A DNA stretch of 64,000 nucleotides from Ancalomicrobiaceae bacterium S20 (GTDB lineage: Bacteria; Pseudomonadota; Alphaproteobacteria; Rhizobiales; Ancalomicrobiaceae): NCBI GenBank assembly GCA_040269895.1, contig CP158568.1, forward strand, positions 4,368,001-4,432,000, read 5' to 3'. The notes below the pieces were generated by a model. It made no database searches. It was not told the origin of the DNA and worked only from the letters and a program-made list of their open reading frames with translations. The position numbers were made by a program, and so were the translations under genes. Below, piece after piece: positions 40,182 through 48,832 of this stretch. Every line of letters starts with the position of its first letter. Positions within the stretch are counted from its first letter, which is position 1.

Positions 40182-41780
40182 ATGCGACGCTGGTTCGTTG
40201 CTCTTGCAGCCGCCTTCGCCACGACCGCCGCGCTCGCCGCCCCGGCGGCGGCGGAATCGGTGGTCCGCTACGGCATTTCGATGTCGGACATCCCGCTCAC
40301 CACCGGCCAGCCGGACCGCGGCGCCGGCGCCTACCAGTTCACCGGCTACACGCTCTACGATCCGCTGGTCGCCTGGGAGATGGACGTCGCCGACCGGCCG
40401 GGCAAACTGGTGCCGGGACTCGCGACCGAATGGAAGCCCGATCCCGCAGATCCGACGCACTGGCGCTTCACGCTGCGCAAGGGTGTGAAGTTCCACGACG
40501 GCAGCGATTTCAACGCCGACGCGGTGGTCTGGAATCTCGACAAGGTGCTCGACGACAAGGCGCCACAGTTCGACAAGCGTCAGTCCGCGCAGGTGAAGCC
40601 GCGGCTGCCCTCGGTGAAGAGCTGGTCCAAGATCGATGACTACACGGTCGAGATCGTCACCAAGGAGGTCGACAGCTTCTTCCCCTATCAGATGCTGTGG
40701 TTCCTGGTGTCGAGCCCGGCGCAATACGAGAAGCTCGGCAAGGATTGGGACAAGTTCGCCGCCGCGCCGTCCGGCACCGGGCCGTTCAAGCTCGACGTGT
40801 TCAAGCCGCGCGAGAAGGCCGAGCTGGTCAAGAACACGGCCTATTGGGACCCGAAGCGGATCCCGAAGGTCGACCGCCTCGTTCTGCTGCCGATCCCGGA
40901 CATCCTGTCCCGCACCAACGCGCTTCTGTCGGGCCAGGTCGACCTGATCGAGACGCCGGCGAGCGATGCCGTGCCGCAGCTGAAGGCGGCGGGCATGAAG
41001 ATCGTCACCAACGTGACGCCGCACGTCTGGAACTATCACCTGAGCCAGCTGCCCGGCTCGCCCTGGACCGACATCCGGCTGCGCAAGGCGCTGAACCTCG
41101 CCATCGACCGTGCGGCGGTGGTCGATCTGATGGGCGGGCTCGCGGCGCCGGCCAAGGGGCAGGTCGACCCGTCGAGCCCGTGGTTCGGCAAGCCGAGCTT
41201 CGAGGTGAAGTACGATCTCGCGGCGGCGAAGAAGCTGGTCGCGGAGGCCGGCTACTCGCCCGAGAAGCCGCTGAAGACCACCTTCGTCATCGCCCAGGGC
41301 GGCACCGGCCAGATGGCGTCGCTGCCGATCAACGAGTTCATCCAGCAGTCGCTGCGCGAGATCGGCATCGACATCTCGTTCAAGGTCGTCGAACTCGAGG
41401 TGCTCTACACGCACTGGCGGCGCGGCGCGAAGGACGAGATGAACAACGGGATTACGGCGGAAAACGTCGCCTATGTCACCTCCGACCCGCTCTACGCGCT
41501 GGTGCGCTTCTTCCATTCGAACCAGATCGCGCCGACGGGCGTGAACTGGGGCTACTACATGAACCCCAAGGTCGATGCGCTGATCGACAAGGCGAAGCGG
41601 AGCTTCGACGTCGCCGAGCAGGACAAGCTGCTCGCCGAGGCGCATCAGCTCGTGGTCGACGACGCCGTGCTGGTCTGGGTCGTGCACGACACGAACCCGC
41701 ATGCGCTGTCGCCGAAGGTGAAGAAATTCGTCCAGGCGCAGCACTGGTTCCAGGATCTGACCACGATCGGCGTCGATTGA
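40182..41780 (+). CDS. ABC transporter substrate-binding protein, family 5 (peptide/nickel type)
   Basis: A 532-residue periplasmic SBP with signal peptide (about 1-24, ending AAAES). Family 5 marks: LVPGLATEWKPDPADPTHWRFTLRKGVKFHDG, SGTGPFKLDVFKPREKAELVKN, DIRLRKALNLAIDR. Such proteins bind oligopeptides, nickel, sugars or opines for ABC importers. GAGGAA precedes ATG 40182. No permease or ATPase genes follow, so it must work with a transporter encoded elsewhere. Own terminator at 41807. Confidence 0.92.
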   Translation: MRRWFVALAAAFATTAALAAPAAAESVVRYGISMSDIPLTTGQPDRGAGAYQFTGYTLYDPLVAWEMDVADRPGKLVPGLATEWKPDPADPTHWRFTLRKGVKFHDGSDFNADAVVWNLDKVLDDKAPQFDKRQSAQVKPRLPSVKSWSKIDDYTVEIVTKEVDSFFPYQMLWFLVSSPAQYEKLGKDWDKFAAAPSGTGPFKLDVFKPREKAELVKNTAYWDPKRIPKVDRLVLLPIPDILSRTNALLSGQVDLIETPASDAVPQLKAAGMKIVTNVTPHVWNYHLSQLPGSPWTDIRLRKALNLAIDRAAVVDLMGGLAAPAKGQVDPSSPWFGKPSFEVKYDLAAAKKLVAEAGYSPEKPLKTTFVIAQGGTGQMASLPINEFIQQSLREIGIDISFKVVELEVLYTHWRRGAKDEMNNGITAENVAYVTSDPLYALVRFFHSNQIAPTGVNWGYYMNPKVDALIDKAKRSFDVAEQDKLLAEAHQLVVDDAVLVWVVHDTNPHALSPKVKKFVQAQHWFQDLTTIGVD

Positions 41781-41806
41781 GATCTTCGGGCGGGTCCCTA
41801 TCTAAG

Positions 41807-41843
41807 CAGGACGCGGATGGGCATCCGCGTCCTGTTCATTTTT
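41807..41843 (+). terminator. Intrinsic terminator of the substrate-binding protein gene
   Basis: A 13-bp perfect palindrome (41807-41819 with 41822-41834) followed by TTCATTTTT. Confidence 0.85.
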
Positions 41844-41895
41844 ACCGTGTATCCATAGGTCACTGGTCCACCCGCCCACCTTGGAGGCAGTGTCG

Positions 41896-42471
41896 ATGAT
41901 CCGACCGTTCGTCGCAGCGGCCGTGTTCCTCTCCGCCGGCATGATCCCGGCTGCAGCCCAGACCATCACCGGGGTCGGCAAGGCCGACTGCCAGGTCGTC
42001 GGCTGGCTCGAACAGGATGCCGATGGCAAGCCGTTGGCGAAGAAGGACCAAGTTCCCGCGATCTCGCGCTGCCGCGGGCTCGGCGAGTGGGGCGTCTATC
42101 TGAACGATGCCAGCGAGCACCAGGGCATCGAGTTCTCGCGCGTTCCGGTCAAGGACAATGACGGGTTCCTGTGGCTGACCGGTTTCGGCACCGTGGTCGG
42201 CCGGATCGAGTGGAAGGGGCCGAAAGCGGCTGCCGGCTGGCCCGATGCGGCGATCTTCCGCTTCATCTGGAACGACCCGGATCAGCCCGATCACAAGCGC
42301 ACCACGCTCGGCGTCGCGCGGCTCGGCGACAATCGCGCGACCACCTGCATCTTCGCCTTCGTCGAGATCAAGAAGGGCCGCGACGCCTATGCGATCGCGG
42401 ACAAGATCGCCGCCGACGAGGCGATCGCTCACAAGTGCGGGCCGGCCGGCACGCCGCCCGAGCAGCGCTGA
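41896..42471 (+). CDS. Secreted hypothetical protein
   Basis: A 191-residue protein with signal peptide (MIRPFVAAAVFLSAGMIPAAAQ). The mature part has conserved-looking Cys residues (ADCQVVGW, SRCRGLGEW, TTCIFAFVEI, HKCGPAG) and an aromatic-rich centre (GFLWLTGFGTVVGRIEW). No family recognised; similar proteins of unknown role seem common in Hyphomicrobiales. ATG 41896 has GGAGG 9 nt upstream and is preferred over ATG 41881. Four Cys could form two disulfides. Confidence 0.8.
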   Translation: MIRPFVAAAVFLSAGMIPAAAQTITGVGKADCQVVGWLEQDADGKPLAKKDQVPAISRCRGLGEWGVYLNDASEHQGIEFSRVPVKDNDGFLWLTGFGTVVGRIEWKGPKAAAGWPDAAIFRFIWNDPDQPDHKRTTLGVARLGDNRATTCIFAFVEIKKGRDAYAIADKIAADEAIAHKCGPAGTPPEQR

Positions 42472-42586
42472 CGGCCGTGGCGGGTCGAGCCTCGTCCTCG
42501 GCATTTTCGCCACAGGCGGACCGAAACCCCGAGGCATGCGATCGGCCGGGTGATCCGGTCGGCATGGTCCGCGGGTAAGTTCGGGC

Positions 42587-43324
42587 ATGATCTCGATCAC
42601 CGTTCCGACCCGCAATCGTCCCGGCCATTTGCTGCGCGCGCTCGCCTCGATCGCGGCGCAGACCGTGCGCGACGTCCAGATCCTCGTCGTCGACGACGGC
42701 GACGGCGCAGGGGCAGCCGCTGCGCGCGGGCTCGGCGATGCGCGGATCGAAACCTTGATTTCCGGCGGCGCCGGGCAGGTCGCGGCGCGCAACATGGCGA
42801 TCGGCGCCGCACGCGGCGACATCGTCGCCTGGCTCGACGACGACGACTGGTGGGAGGAGACCGATCACCTCGCCCGGATCGTGGCGACCATTGCGGCGCA
42901 GCCCTGTCTCGCCCACGCCTCGGGGCGTCTCGTGCAGGAGACCGAGGCGCGGGCCTCGACCGGATCGCTGCCGTTCCAGGCGGCGATGACGCTCGACAGT
43001 GCGAGCCGCGACAACACGCTGCTCGCCTCGGGCATCGCCTATCCGGCGCGGCTGCATGCCGAGATCGGGCGTTTCGACGACACGCTGCCGATCTATTGGG
43101 ATTGGGACTGGTATCTGCGCGTGCTCCGGCACGGCCTGCCGGCGGTCGCGACCGGGGGGACGGGCGTGTGCATCTCGGTCCGGTCCGACAACACCTCGGG
43201 CCATGGCAATACGGCATTGCGGCGGGCCGATCTCGCCCGGTTCGCGGCCAAGAACGGTCTGTCCGGACTGGTCCTGAAGAACCACGAGGATGTGGCGCGC
43301 GAGCAGGAGGCGGCGGTCGAATGA
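42587..43324 (+). CDS. Family 2 glycosyltransferase
   Basis: A 245-residue GT-A-fold enzyme: ISITVPTRNRPGHLLRALASI, VDDGDGAG and the nucleotide-sugar/metal motif DIVAWLDDDDWWEE (DxD). No membrane segments. It transfers a sugar from a nucleotide donor to an unknown acceptor. Isolated from any polysaccharide cluster. Convergent with the next gene. Confidence 0.87.
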   Translation: MISITVPTRNRPGHLLRALASIAAQTVRDVQILVVDDGDGAGAAAARGLGDARIETLISGGAGQVAARNMAIGAARGDIVAWLDDDDWWEETDHLARIVATIAAQPCLAHASGRLVQETEARASTGSLPFQAAMTLDSASRDNTLLASGIAYPARLHAEIGRFDDTLPIYWDWDWYLRVLRHGLPAVATGGTGVCISVRSDNTSGHGNTALRRADLARFAAKNGLSGLVLKNHEDVAREQEAAVE

Positions 43325-43349
43325 CATCGACCGAGCCTGTGCGTGCCGG

Positions 43350-44162
43350 TCAGGGCGCTGTCCGGGCGCCGCGCGATCGTTCCCGGGCACCGAAGTCGAT
43401 GTAGCCGCGCGCCTCGTGCACGATGGTCTCGCCGGTGCCGGTCTCGCGGGCCGGCGCGAGCGTCCAGCTCCAGTGGGCGTCCGGCTCGGGCAGGGTCACG
43501 CCGGCGAGCAGATCGTGGCGGTCGGTGACGGTGCCGTCCGGGCCGATGGTGATCGAGACGGTGTCGGTCAGCAGGCAGACGCGGCAGGGGAACCGCCGAA
43601 GGCCGGCAAGATGGTTCTGCACGATCCGGCGTTCGAGATCGGGCACGCGGCCGGCATAGCTGCGGTGCCGGCGCTCGGCAATGACCGCGGGACCGATCGG
43701 TAGCTGCGACAGGCAGTTCGCCGAGACGACGAGGTCGGTATCACCGATGTCGAGCAGGCGCAGAAACGGATCCGACAGGCCGGGCGCACGCTTCAGGAGC
43801 AGATCGGTCGAGCCGGTCAGGTCGAGCGAGACCAGTTCGACGTTGCGGTGGGCGAGCGCCTTCAACCGGATTGGCCAGAGGTGTACGATGTCGACCAGTA
43901 CCACCCGCTCGAAACTGCGGGCGAGCAGCGGCAGCGGCACGTCGCGCATCAGGCCGGAGCCGAGCACGATGCAGGTGCGCCGGCTCGCCAGCCCCGCGAC
44001 GGCGGCCGCGACGATCGCATGGCACTGCGCCTCGTGCGCGGCCCAGTCGCCGCGGCAGCGGGCGGCACGGGCGCGCAACGAGATCGCCGCGGTCAGATAG
44101 CCGAGCCGGCGGACGTCGAGGCTCGCGGGCGTCAGCAGCCACTCAGCGATTTCCACCAGCAC
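43350..44162 (-). CDS. Conserved hypothetical protein with Rossmann-like (SAM-methyltransferase-like) core
   Basis: A 270-residue soluble protein. Residues about 63-100 (CIVLGSGLMRDVPLPLLARSF, VVLVDIVHLWP) look like motif I and the acidic end of strand 2 of a class I methyltransferase, and SANCLSQLPIG like motif IV. A helical N-terminus precedes it. I know no named member, so catalytic activity is uncertain. Confidence 0.7.
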   Translation of the reverse strand: MLVEIAEWLLTPASLDVRRLGYLTAAISLRARAARCRGDWAAHEAQCHAIVAAAVAGLASRRTCIVLGSGLMRDVPLPLLARSFERVVLVDIVHLWPIRLKALAHRNVELVSLDLTGSTDLLLKRAPGLSDPFLRLLDIGDTDLVVSANCLSQLPIGPAVIAERRHRSYAGRVPDLERRIVQNHLAGLRRFPCRVCLLTDTVSITIGPDGTVTDRHDLLAGVTLPEPDAHWSWTLAPARETGTGETIVHEARGYIDFGARERSRGARTAP

Positions 44163-44358
44163 CGGGTGCTCCTTGTCGCGTCGTCGCGAATCGGTGTGGC
44201 GATGGTAAGGTCGACGCTCCGATCACGGAACCGTGCCATTCATCGACGGTTCGGTTCCGATCCCCTATGTAGAGGGGGCGAGGGCGCGGCGGCGCCTCGA
44301 GCCGAGGCATGGGACCGTCGGTCCCCAGAGCCGAAGAACCACGAGCCGAAGCTGAAGC

Positions 44359-45012
44359 ATGACCCTGTCGACCAGTTCCGAGACCAGGCCGCCCGAGATC
44401 AGGCCGCCCGAGGCCCGCAAGGACGATCCGCTCCTGAAGCTCGTGTTCGAACTGGGACCGCTCGCCGTGTTCTTCGGCGTCAACGCCTATGTCGGCAAGA
44501 ACGGCGGCATCTTCACCGCGACGGCGGCCTTCATGATCGCGACGCTGGTCGCGCTCGGCGTCTCCTACTGGCGCACGCGGCGGCTGCCGATCATGCCGCT
44601 GGTCTCCGGCGTGGTCGTGCTGGTGTTCGGCACGTTGACGCTCGTGCTACACGACGAGCTGTTCATCAAGCTGAAGCCGACCATCGTGAACACGCTGTTC
44701 GGCGTCGTGCTGCTCGGCGGGCTCGTCTTCGGCCGGTCGCTGCTCGGCATCGTCTTCGATGCGGTGTTCCAGCTCGACGAACGCGGCTGGCGCATCCTGA
44801 CCTTCCGCTGGGGCCTGTTCTTTCTCGCGCTCGCGGTGCTGAACGAGGTCGTCTGGCGCAATTTCTCGACGGATTTCTGGGTCACGTTCAAGGTCTTCGG
44901 CATCATGCCGCTGACGCTCGTCTTCGCGGCCGCACAGGTGCCGCTGATCCTGCGGCACTCGCTCGAGGAGGAGGACGGCGCCGCCGGCACGGGCGCGGGC
45001 GACGGGATCTGA
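44359..45012 (+). CDS. yciB: Inner-membrane septation protein A family (YciB)
   Basis: A 217-residue protein with five to six TM segments and YciB/IspZ motifs: [52 protein letters not shown]-like [20 protein letters not shown]. The family affects cell-envelope synthesis and septation. The N-terminal 23 residues are a variable hydrophilic stretch. Confidence 0.93.
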   Translation: MTLSTSSETRPPEIRPPEARKDDPLLKLVFELGPLAVFFGVNAYVGKNGGIFTATAAFMIATLVALGVSYWRTRRLPIMPLVSGVVVLVFGTLTLVLHDELFIKLKPTIVNTLFGVVLLGGLVFGRSLLGIVFDAVFQLDERGWRILTFRWGLFFLALAVLNEVVWRNFSTDFWVTFKVFGIMPLTLVFAAAQVPLILRHSLEEEDGAAGTGAGDGI

Positions 45013-45055
45013 TCCGTCGCCACGCCGCTTTCGTGGGCAAGGGCCGGCGTTCCGC

Positions 45056-45697
45056 TCAGGCCCGTGACAGTGCCAGCTTGACCGCGAACAGCGCGAACAC
45101 CGCCGCGGTGGTGCGGTCGAGCGCGCGGCGGATCCGGGGCGAGGCGGTGATCGTGTCGGCGACGCGCGCGGCGCCGAGAATGATGATCGAGCAGATCGGC
45201 ACCGAAAGCACCACGTACCAGACGCCGAGGAACGCGATCTCGGCCGCCGCCTCAGGGCTCGCCGGGTCGACGAACTGCGGCAGGAACGTCAGGAAGAACA
45301 ATACGATCTTCGGATTGGCGACATTCATCGCGACGCCGGTCGCGAAGGCCCGTGCCACGCCCGGAGCCGCATCGCCGGCGGGGCCCCGCGGATCGAAACC
45401 GGAGCCGTTGCGCCAGGCGCCCCAGGCGAGCCACAAGAGATAGGCCGCTCCGACGATCCGCAGCAGGCCGAAGGCGGTCGGCGAGGCGGCGACAAGGGCG
45501 GAGAGGCCGAGCGTAGCGAGCAGGGTGTGGACCAGAAGCCCGACCATGACGCCGGCCATGGCGGCGAAGCCCGCGGCGCGGCCGACCCCGATCGTGCGGG
45601 ACAGGAACAGCGCCATGTCCGGCCCGGGCGTCAGGATCAAGAGCAGCGCCGCGCCGGAATAGGTGGCGAGCGTGGCGAGCTGGGGCACGGCGAGCAT
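45056..45697 (-). CDS. LysE/RhtB-family exporter
   Basis: A 213-residue protein with about six TM helices: LLLILTPGPDMALFLSRTIGVGRAAGFAAMAGVMVG (the GP..G..A..N/G.G family region), ANPKIVLFFLTFLPQFVDP. Exports amino acids such as homoserine, threonine or lysine. The ATG at 45697 shares its A with the stop of the upstream isomerase (TGATG), so the two are coupled. Confidence 0.9.
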   Translation of the reverse strand: MLAVPQLATLATYSGAALLLILTPGPDMALFLSRTIGVGRAAGFAAMAGVMVGLLVHTLLATLGLSALVAASPTAFGLLRIVGAAYLLWLAWGAWRNGSGFDPRGPAGDAAPGVARAFATGVAMNVANPKIVLFFLTFLPQFVDPASPEAAAEIAFLGVWYVVLSVPICSIIILGAARVADTITASPRIRRALDRTTAAVFALFAVKLALSRA

Positions 45698-46335
45698 CAC
45701 GGACGGGTCTCCGGGGCGGCGACGGAGGTGGTCAACCGACCGTTCCGCGCCCAGTCGATCGCCTGTTCGAGCCGGTCGTTGCCCCAGAACAGCTCGCCGT
45801 CCTCGGTGACGAAGCTCGGCGCTCCATAGAGGCCGGCGGCGGCGGCGGCCTCGGTCTCGGCGCGCAGGCGGGCCTTCACGTCCTTGTCGGCATTGGCGCG
45901 GTCGACCAGCGCCACGCCGTCGAGCCCGAGCGCGGCCAGCACCTCGACCAGTTCGTCCTGATCGGAGATATCCCGGCCGGCGGCGAATTCGAGCCGGAAC
46001 ACGGCGCGCGAGAACGGCGCGATCCAGCCCTCGTCGGCGCCGATCAGGGCGAGCCGCGCGGCGAGCAGTCCGTTCTGCGGGAACGGGTCCGGTCGGCCGA
46101 ACGGCAGGCCCATGCCGGCGGCGATCCGTTCGAGGTCGCGCCACATGTTGGCGCCCTTGGCGGGATAGAGATTGAACGGCGAGGAGGTCCAGCCCTGGGC
46201 GGCGAAGATCGGGCCGAGCAGGAACGGCCGCCAGCGCACGGTGACGCCGGCCTCGGCCGCCACCGTTTCGATCCGCTCGGCGGCCAGATAGGAATAGGTC
46301 GAGGCGAATTCGTACCAGAAGTCGACACTTGCCAT
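45697..46335 (-). CDS. DsbA-family oxidoreductase, 2-hydroxychromene-2-carboxylate isomerase-like
   Basis: A 212-residue thioredoxin-fold protein with an inserted helical domain (kappa-GST-like). Near the N-terminus DFWYEFASTYSYLAAERIE has Ser in place of the DsbA CXXC, as in HCCA isomerases that use glutathione, and the cis-Pro loop is GAPSFVTEDGELFWGNDRL. ATG 46335 with GGGAGG 8 nt upstream. Coupled to a LysE exporter. Substrate unknown. Confidence 0.88.
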   Translation of the reverse strand: MASVDFWYEFASTYSYLAAERIETVAAEAGVTVRWRPFLLGPIFAAQGWTSSPFNLYPAKGANMWRDLERIAAGMGLPFGRPDPFPQNGLLAARLALIGADEGWIAPFSRAVFRLEFAAGRDISDQDELVEVLAALGLDGVALVDRANADKDVKARLRAETEAAAAAGLYGAPSFVTEDGELFWGNDRLEQAIDWARNGRLTTSVAAPETRP

Positions 46336-46442
46336 CCGGGGGCCTCCCTGCCGCACCGTCACGAGGCGGCACATGCCGCCGCGGCGTCTTTTCGAACGTG
46401 CCGTCTCACGCTACAGGAGCAGGAGGATCAGTGGGAGAGTGC

Positions 46443-47240
46443 ATGACGGGATCCCGACCCGCGACCGAAGCCGGCCGACTGTCGCGCCTGTCGGCGCGCG
46501 CCCTCGAACGGCCGCTCGTCGCCTCGCTGGCCGTGCTGGTCGTGCTTTCGCTCCTGTTCTTGAGCCTGCCGGCGGTCGACCTCGCGGTCGCTTCCATGTT
46601 CACCGGGCCGAACGGCGGCTTTCCGGGCGTCCAGGATCCGATCCTGAAGGCGCTGCGCTTCCTCGGTCTGGCGCAGACCCGGATCGCGGTAGCGCTGATC
46701 CTGCTCGGCTTCGTCGGCAAGCTGATCGCGCCACGGCAGGTCGCCTGGATCTCCTCGCGCGCGCTCCTGTTCCTGGCCGCGACGCTGGCGGTCGGGCCGG
46801 GCCTGCTCGTCAACGCGTTCCTCAAGGAATACTGGGGTCGGCCGCGGCCGATCGAGATCGAGGTGTTCGGCGGGACCGACGCCTTCATGCGCGCCTGGGT
46901 GCCGGGCGGGAGCTGCGTCTCGAACTGCTCCTTCGTCTCCGGCGAGGCGTCGAGCTCGTTCTGGATGCTGGCGGTCGCGCTGGTGGTGCCGCGGATCTGG
47001 CGCCTGGAGGCGATCGCCGCCGCGCTGATGTGGGCGCTGATCATCTCGGTGAACCGGATGATTTTCGGCGGCCATTTCCTTTCCGACGTGATGCTGGCCT
47101 GGTCGCTCGATCTCGTGGTGATCGTGGTGTTCCATCGCCTGATCATCGTCGGCATCGGCCGGGAGGGCGACCCGCGGCTCGACACCCTGTTTGCGGCCTG
47201 GGGTCGGCCGATCCGGCGCCTGCTGCGCCAGCCTGCCTAG
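46443..47240 (+). CDS. PAP2-family membrane phosphatase
   Basis: A 265-residue protein with about six TM helices and a PAP2 core: KEYWGRPRP (motif 1), CSFVSGEASSSFW (motif 2) and NRMIFGGHFLSDV (motif 3 with Arg and His). The usual motif 2 His (SGH) is Glu here. Family members remove phosphates from lipid A, undecaprenyl- or phosphatidyl-lipids in the periplasm. GGGAG precedes ATG 46443. Confidence 0.88.
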   Translation: MTGSRPATEAGRLSRLSARALERPLVASLAVLVVLSLLFLSLPAVDLAVASMFTGPNGGFPGVQDPILKALRFLGLAQTRIAVALILLGFVGKLIAPRQVAWISSRALLFLAATLAVGPGLLVNAFLKEYWGRPRPIEIEVFGGTDAFMRAWVPGGSCVSNCSFVSGEASSSFWMLAVALVVPRIWRLEAIAAALMWALIISVNRMIFGGHFLSDVMLAWSLDLVVIVVFHRLIIVGIGREGDPRLDTLFAAWGRPIRRLLRQPA

Positions 47241-47322
47241 TCGACGCCCGTCCACAAGCCTTGTTCTCGACAAAATCGCGGACGGCGACCGGCGCGACCC
47301 TTGCGCACGGCATTTTCAAGCT

Positions 47323-47358
47323 TACGTGAAGCTGACAATCGATCCGGTGTTTCACGTA
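47323..47358. promoter_or_regulatory. Inverted repeat upstream of the TerC gene
   Basis: TACGTGAA (47323-47330) and TTCACGTA (47351-47358), a perfect 8-bp repeat with a 20-nt spacer in the 210-bp leader. A regulator site or RNA hairpin. I do not see the conserved core of the Mn2+ yybP-ykoY riboswitch. Confidence 0.35.
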
Positions 47359-47450
47359 GACGTGTTCCGGCCGCTTGTCTCGGGGCGTGAGGAACGCCCG
47401 CCCTCGCGCGCCGGCCAGAACCGGCGGCGCGCGCGTTTCCGGGATGCCCG

Positions 47451-48440
47451 ATGGACGATTTCCTGTTGATGTTCGCCGCCGACTGGCTCGGCAAGCCGGT
47501 CTGGGCCTGGCTCCTGTTCCTCGGTCTGGTCGGCGGACTGCTCGCCTTCGACCTCGGCATCCTGCACAAGGACGATAGCGAGATGAGCGTCTCGGAGAGC
47601 CTGAAGCTCTCCGCGTTCTACATCGGCTTCGGCCTCCTGTTCGGCGTCGGCATCTGGGTGGCGATGGGTGCCGATCGCGGCATGGAGTATTTCACCGGCT
47701 TCTTCATCGAGAAGAGCCTGTCGATCGACAATGTCTTCGTCATCTCGTTGATCTTCAGCTATTTCGCGATCCCGCCGCGCTACCAGTACCGGGCCCTGCT
47801 CTGGGGCATCGTCGGCGTCATCGTGCTGCGCGGCCTGATGATCGGCATCGGCGCGGCGCTGGTGCAGAACTTCGCCTGGGTGATGTACGTCTTCGGCGCG
47901 TTCCTGATCGCGACCGGCGTCAAGATGCTGTTCGGCCACGAGGCCGAACCGGACATGGCGAAGAATCCGATCGTGCGGGCCGCCAAGCGGCTGTTCCGCG
48001 TGACGCCCGAACTGCACGGCGAGCGCTTCTTCGTCCGGGCGCGCGATCCGAAGACCGGGCGGTTCCTGACCTTCGCGACGCCGTTGTTCCTGGCGCTGAT
48101 CGTGATCAACGTCGCCGACATCGTCTTCGCGGTCGACTCGGTGCCGGCGATCTTCGCGATCACCCGCGACACCTTCGTCGTCTACACCGCCAACATCATG
48201 GCGATCCTCGGCCTGCGCGCGCTCTACTTCGCACTCGCCGCCATGGTCGCGCGGTTCCAGTACCTCAAATATGCGCTGGCGCTGGTGCTGGTGTTCATCG
48301 GCACGAAGATCTTCGCGGCCGACATGCTGGGGCTCACCAAGATCCCGCCGTGGTTCTCGCTCTTGGTCACGGCCGGCCTGATCGGCGGCGGCGTACTCTA
48401 CTCGATCCGCCGCACGCGGCTCGACCTCGCGCGGAACTGA
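47451..48440 (+). CDS. TerC-family membrane protein (Alx-like)
   Basis: A 329-residue protein with eight to nine TM helices. Family motifs with membrane-embedded acids: LAFDLGILHK, FFIEKSLSIDNVFVISLIF, VINVADIVFAVDSVPAIFAIT. TerC/Alx proteins export or handle Mn2+ and confer tellurite resistance in some settings. No ter cluster is nearby, so a metal role is more likely. Confidence 0.93.
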   Translation: MDDFLLMFAADWLGKPVWAWLLFLGLVGGLLAFDLGILHKDDSEMSVSESLKLSAFYIGFGLLFGVGIWVAMGADRGMEYFTGFFIEKSLSIDNVFVISLIFSYFAIPPRYQYRALLWGIVGVIVLRGLMIGIGAALVQNFAWVMYVFGAFLIATGVKMLFGHEAEPDMAKNPIVRAAKRLFRVTPELHGERFFVRARDPKTGRFLTFATPLFLALIVINVADIVFAVDSVPAIFAITRDTFVVYTANIMAILGLRALYFALAAMVARFQYLKYALALVLVFIGTKIFAADMLGLTKIPPWFSLLVTAGLIGGGVLYSIRRTRLDLARN

Positions 48441-48452
48441 GGCCGCATCGTC

Positions 48453-48474
48453 GCGGCCCCTGAAACGGGGCCGC
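48453..48474 (+). terminator. Probable terminator of the TerC gene
   Basis: GCGGCCCC (48453-48460) with GGGGCCGC (48467-48474), loop TGAAAC, followed by a weak AGTTTG. Confidence 0.55.
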
Positions 48475-48597
48475 AGTTTGAGAAACGACCACGAGGGCGC
48501 CGCGCGCGAAAGCTGCGCGGCGCCCTTGACTTCCTGCAACATCTAGGGCTTTTCGACGATCCATGCGGCACGTGCCGCGATCGGGAACTCGTCAGTC

Positions 48598-48684
48598 ATG
48601 ACCGCGTCGGTTTCGGCCCTCGTCCTGAAGGCCAGCAAAAAAACCACGACGACCACGACGACGGCGACGAAAGTCGCCGGCTGA
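48598..48684 (+). CDS. Putative Thr-rich leader peptide upstream of asd
   Basis: A 28-codon frame, ATG 48598 to TGA 48682-48684. Residues 14-24 read KKTTTTTTTAT: seven consecutive Thr codons (ACC/ACG) after two Lys codons, 9 Thr in total. It lies 148 bp before asd, whose product feeds threonine, lysine and methionine synthesis, so it has the shape of an attenuation leader. The ribosome site is weak (GGGAA about 16 nt upstream), and the ACG run could also be low-complexity DNA. Translation is inferred, not shown. Confidence 0.45.
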   Translation: MTASVSALVLKASKKTTTTTTTATKVAG

Positions 48685-48806
48685 CGATCGCTCTCGACCC
48701 CGCGCTGTCCTCTCCCGGCGGGTCACGAGGGCAGCGGCGGACCCCGATCCCAGTTCATGGTCGATCCGGGTCCGCGAGGAGCGGGAAGGCCTCGCGAACC
48801 GAGGCC
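48662..48806 (+). promoter_or_regulatory. Three hairpins in the asd leader
   Basis: (1) CGGCGAC-GAAA-GTCGCCG, 48662-48679, a 7-bp stem with a GNRA tetraloop starting in the last Thr codons. (2) GCGGACCC (48737-48744) with GGGTCCGC (48768-48775), an 8-bp stem. (3) GGCCTCG (48788-48794) with CGAGGCC (48800-48806), just before the asd ribosome site. No U tract follows, so translational rather than transcriptional attenuation would fit. Confidence 0.5.
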
Positions 48807-48832
48807 GAGGATCAGGAACCGAGGACTTCACA

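Noticed and set aside
40024-40182. Hydrophobic open frame with MAYGLLIFLALCAL before the substrate-binding protein
   Set aside because: No ribosome site, continues as Arg/Gly-rich noise into the next gene in another frame.
47241-47450. Possible Mn2+ (yybP-ykoY) riboswitch before the TerC gene
   Set aside because: The conserved core sequences could not be found; only a simple inverted repeat is present.
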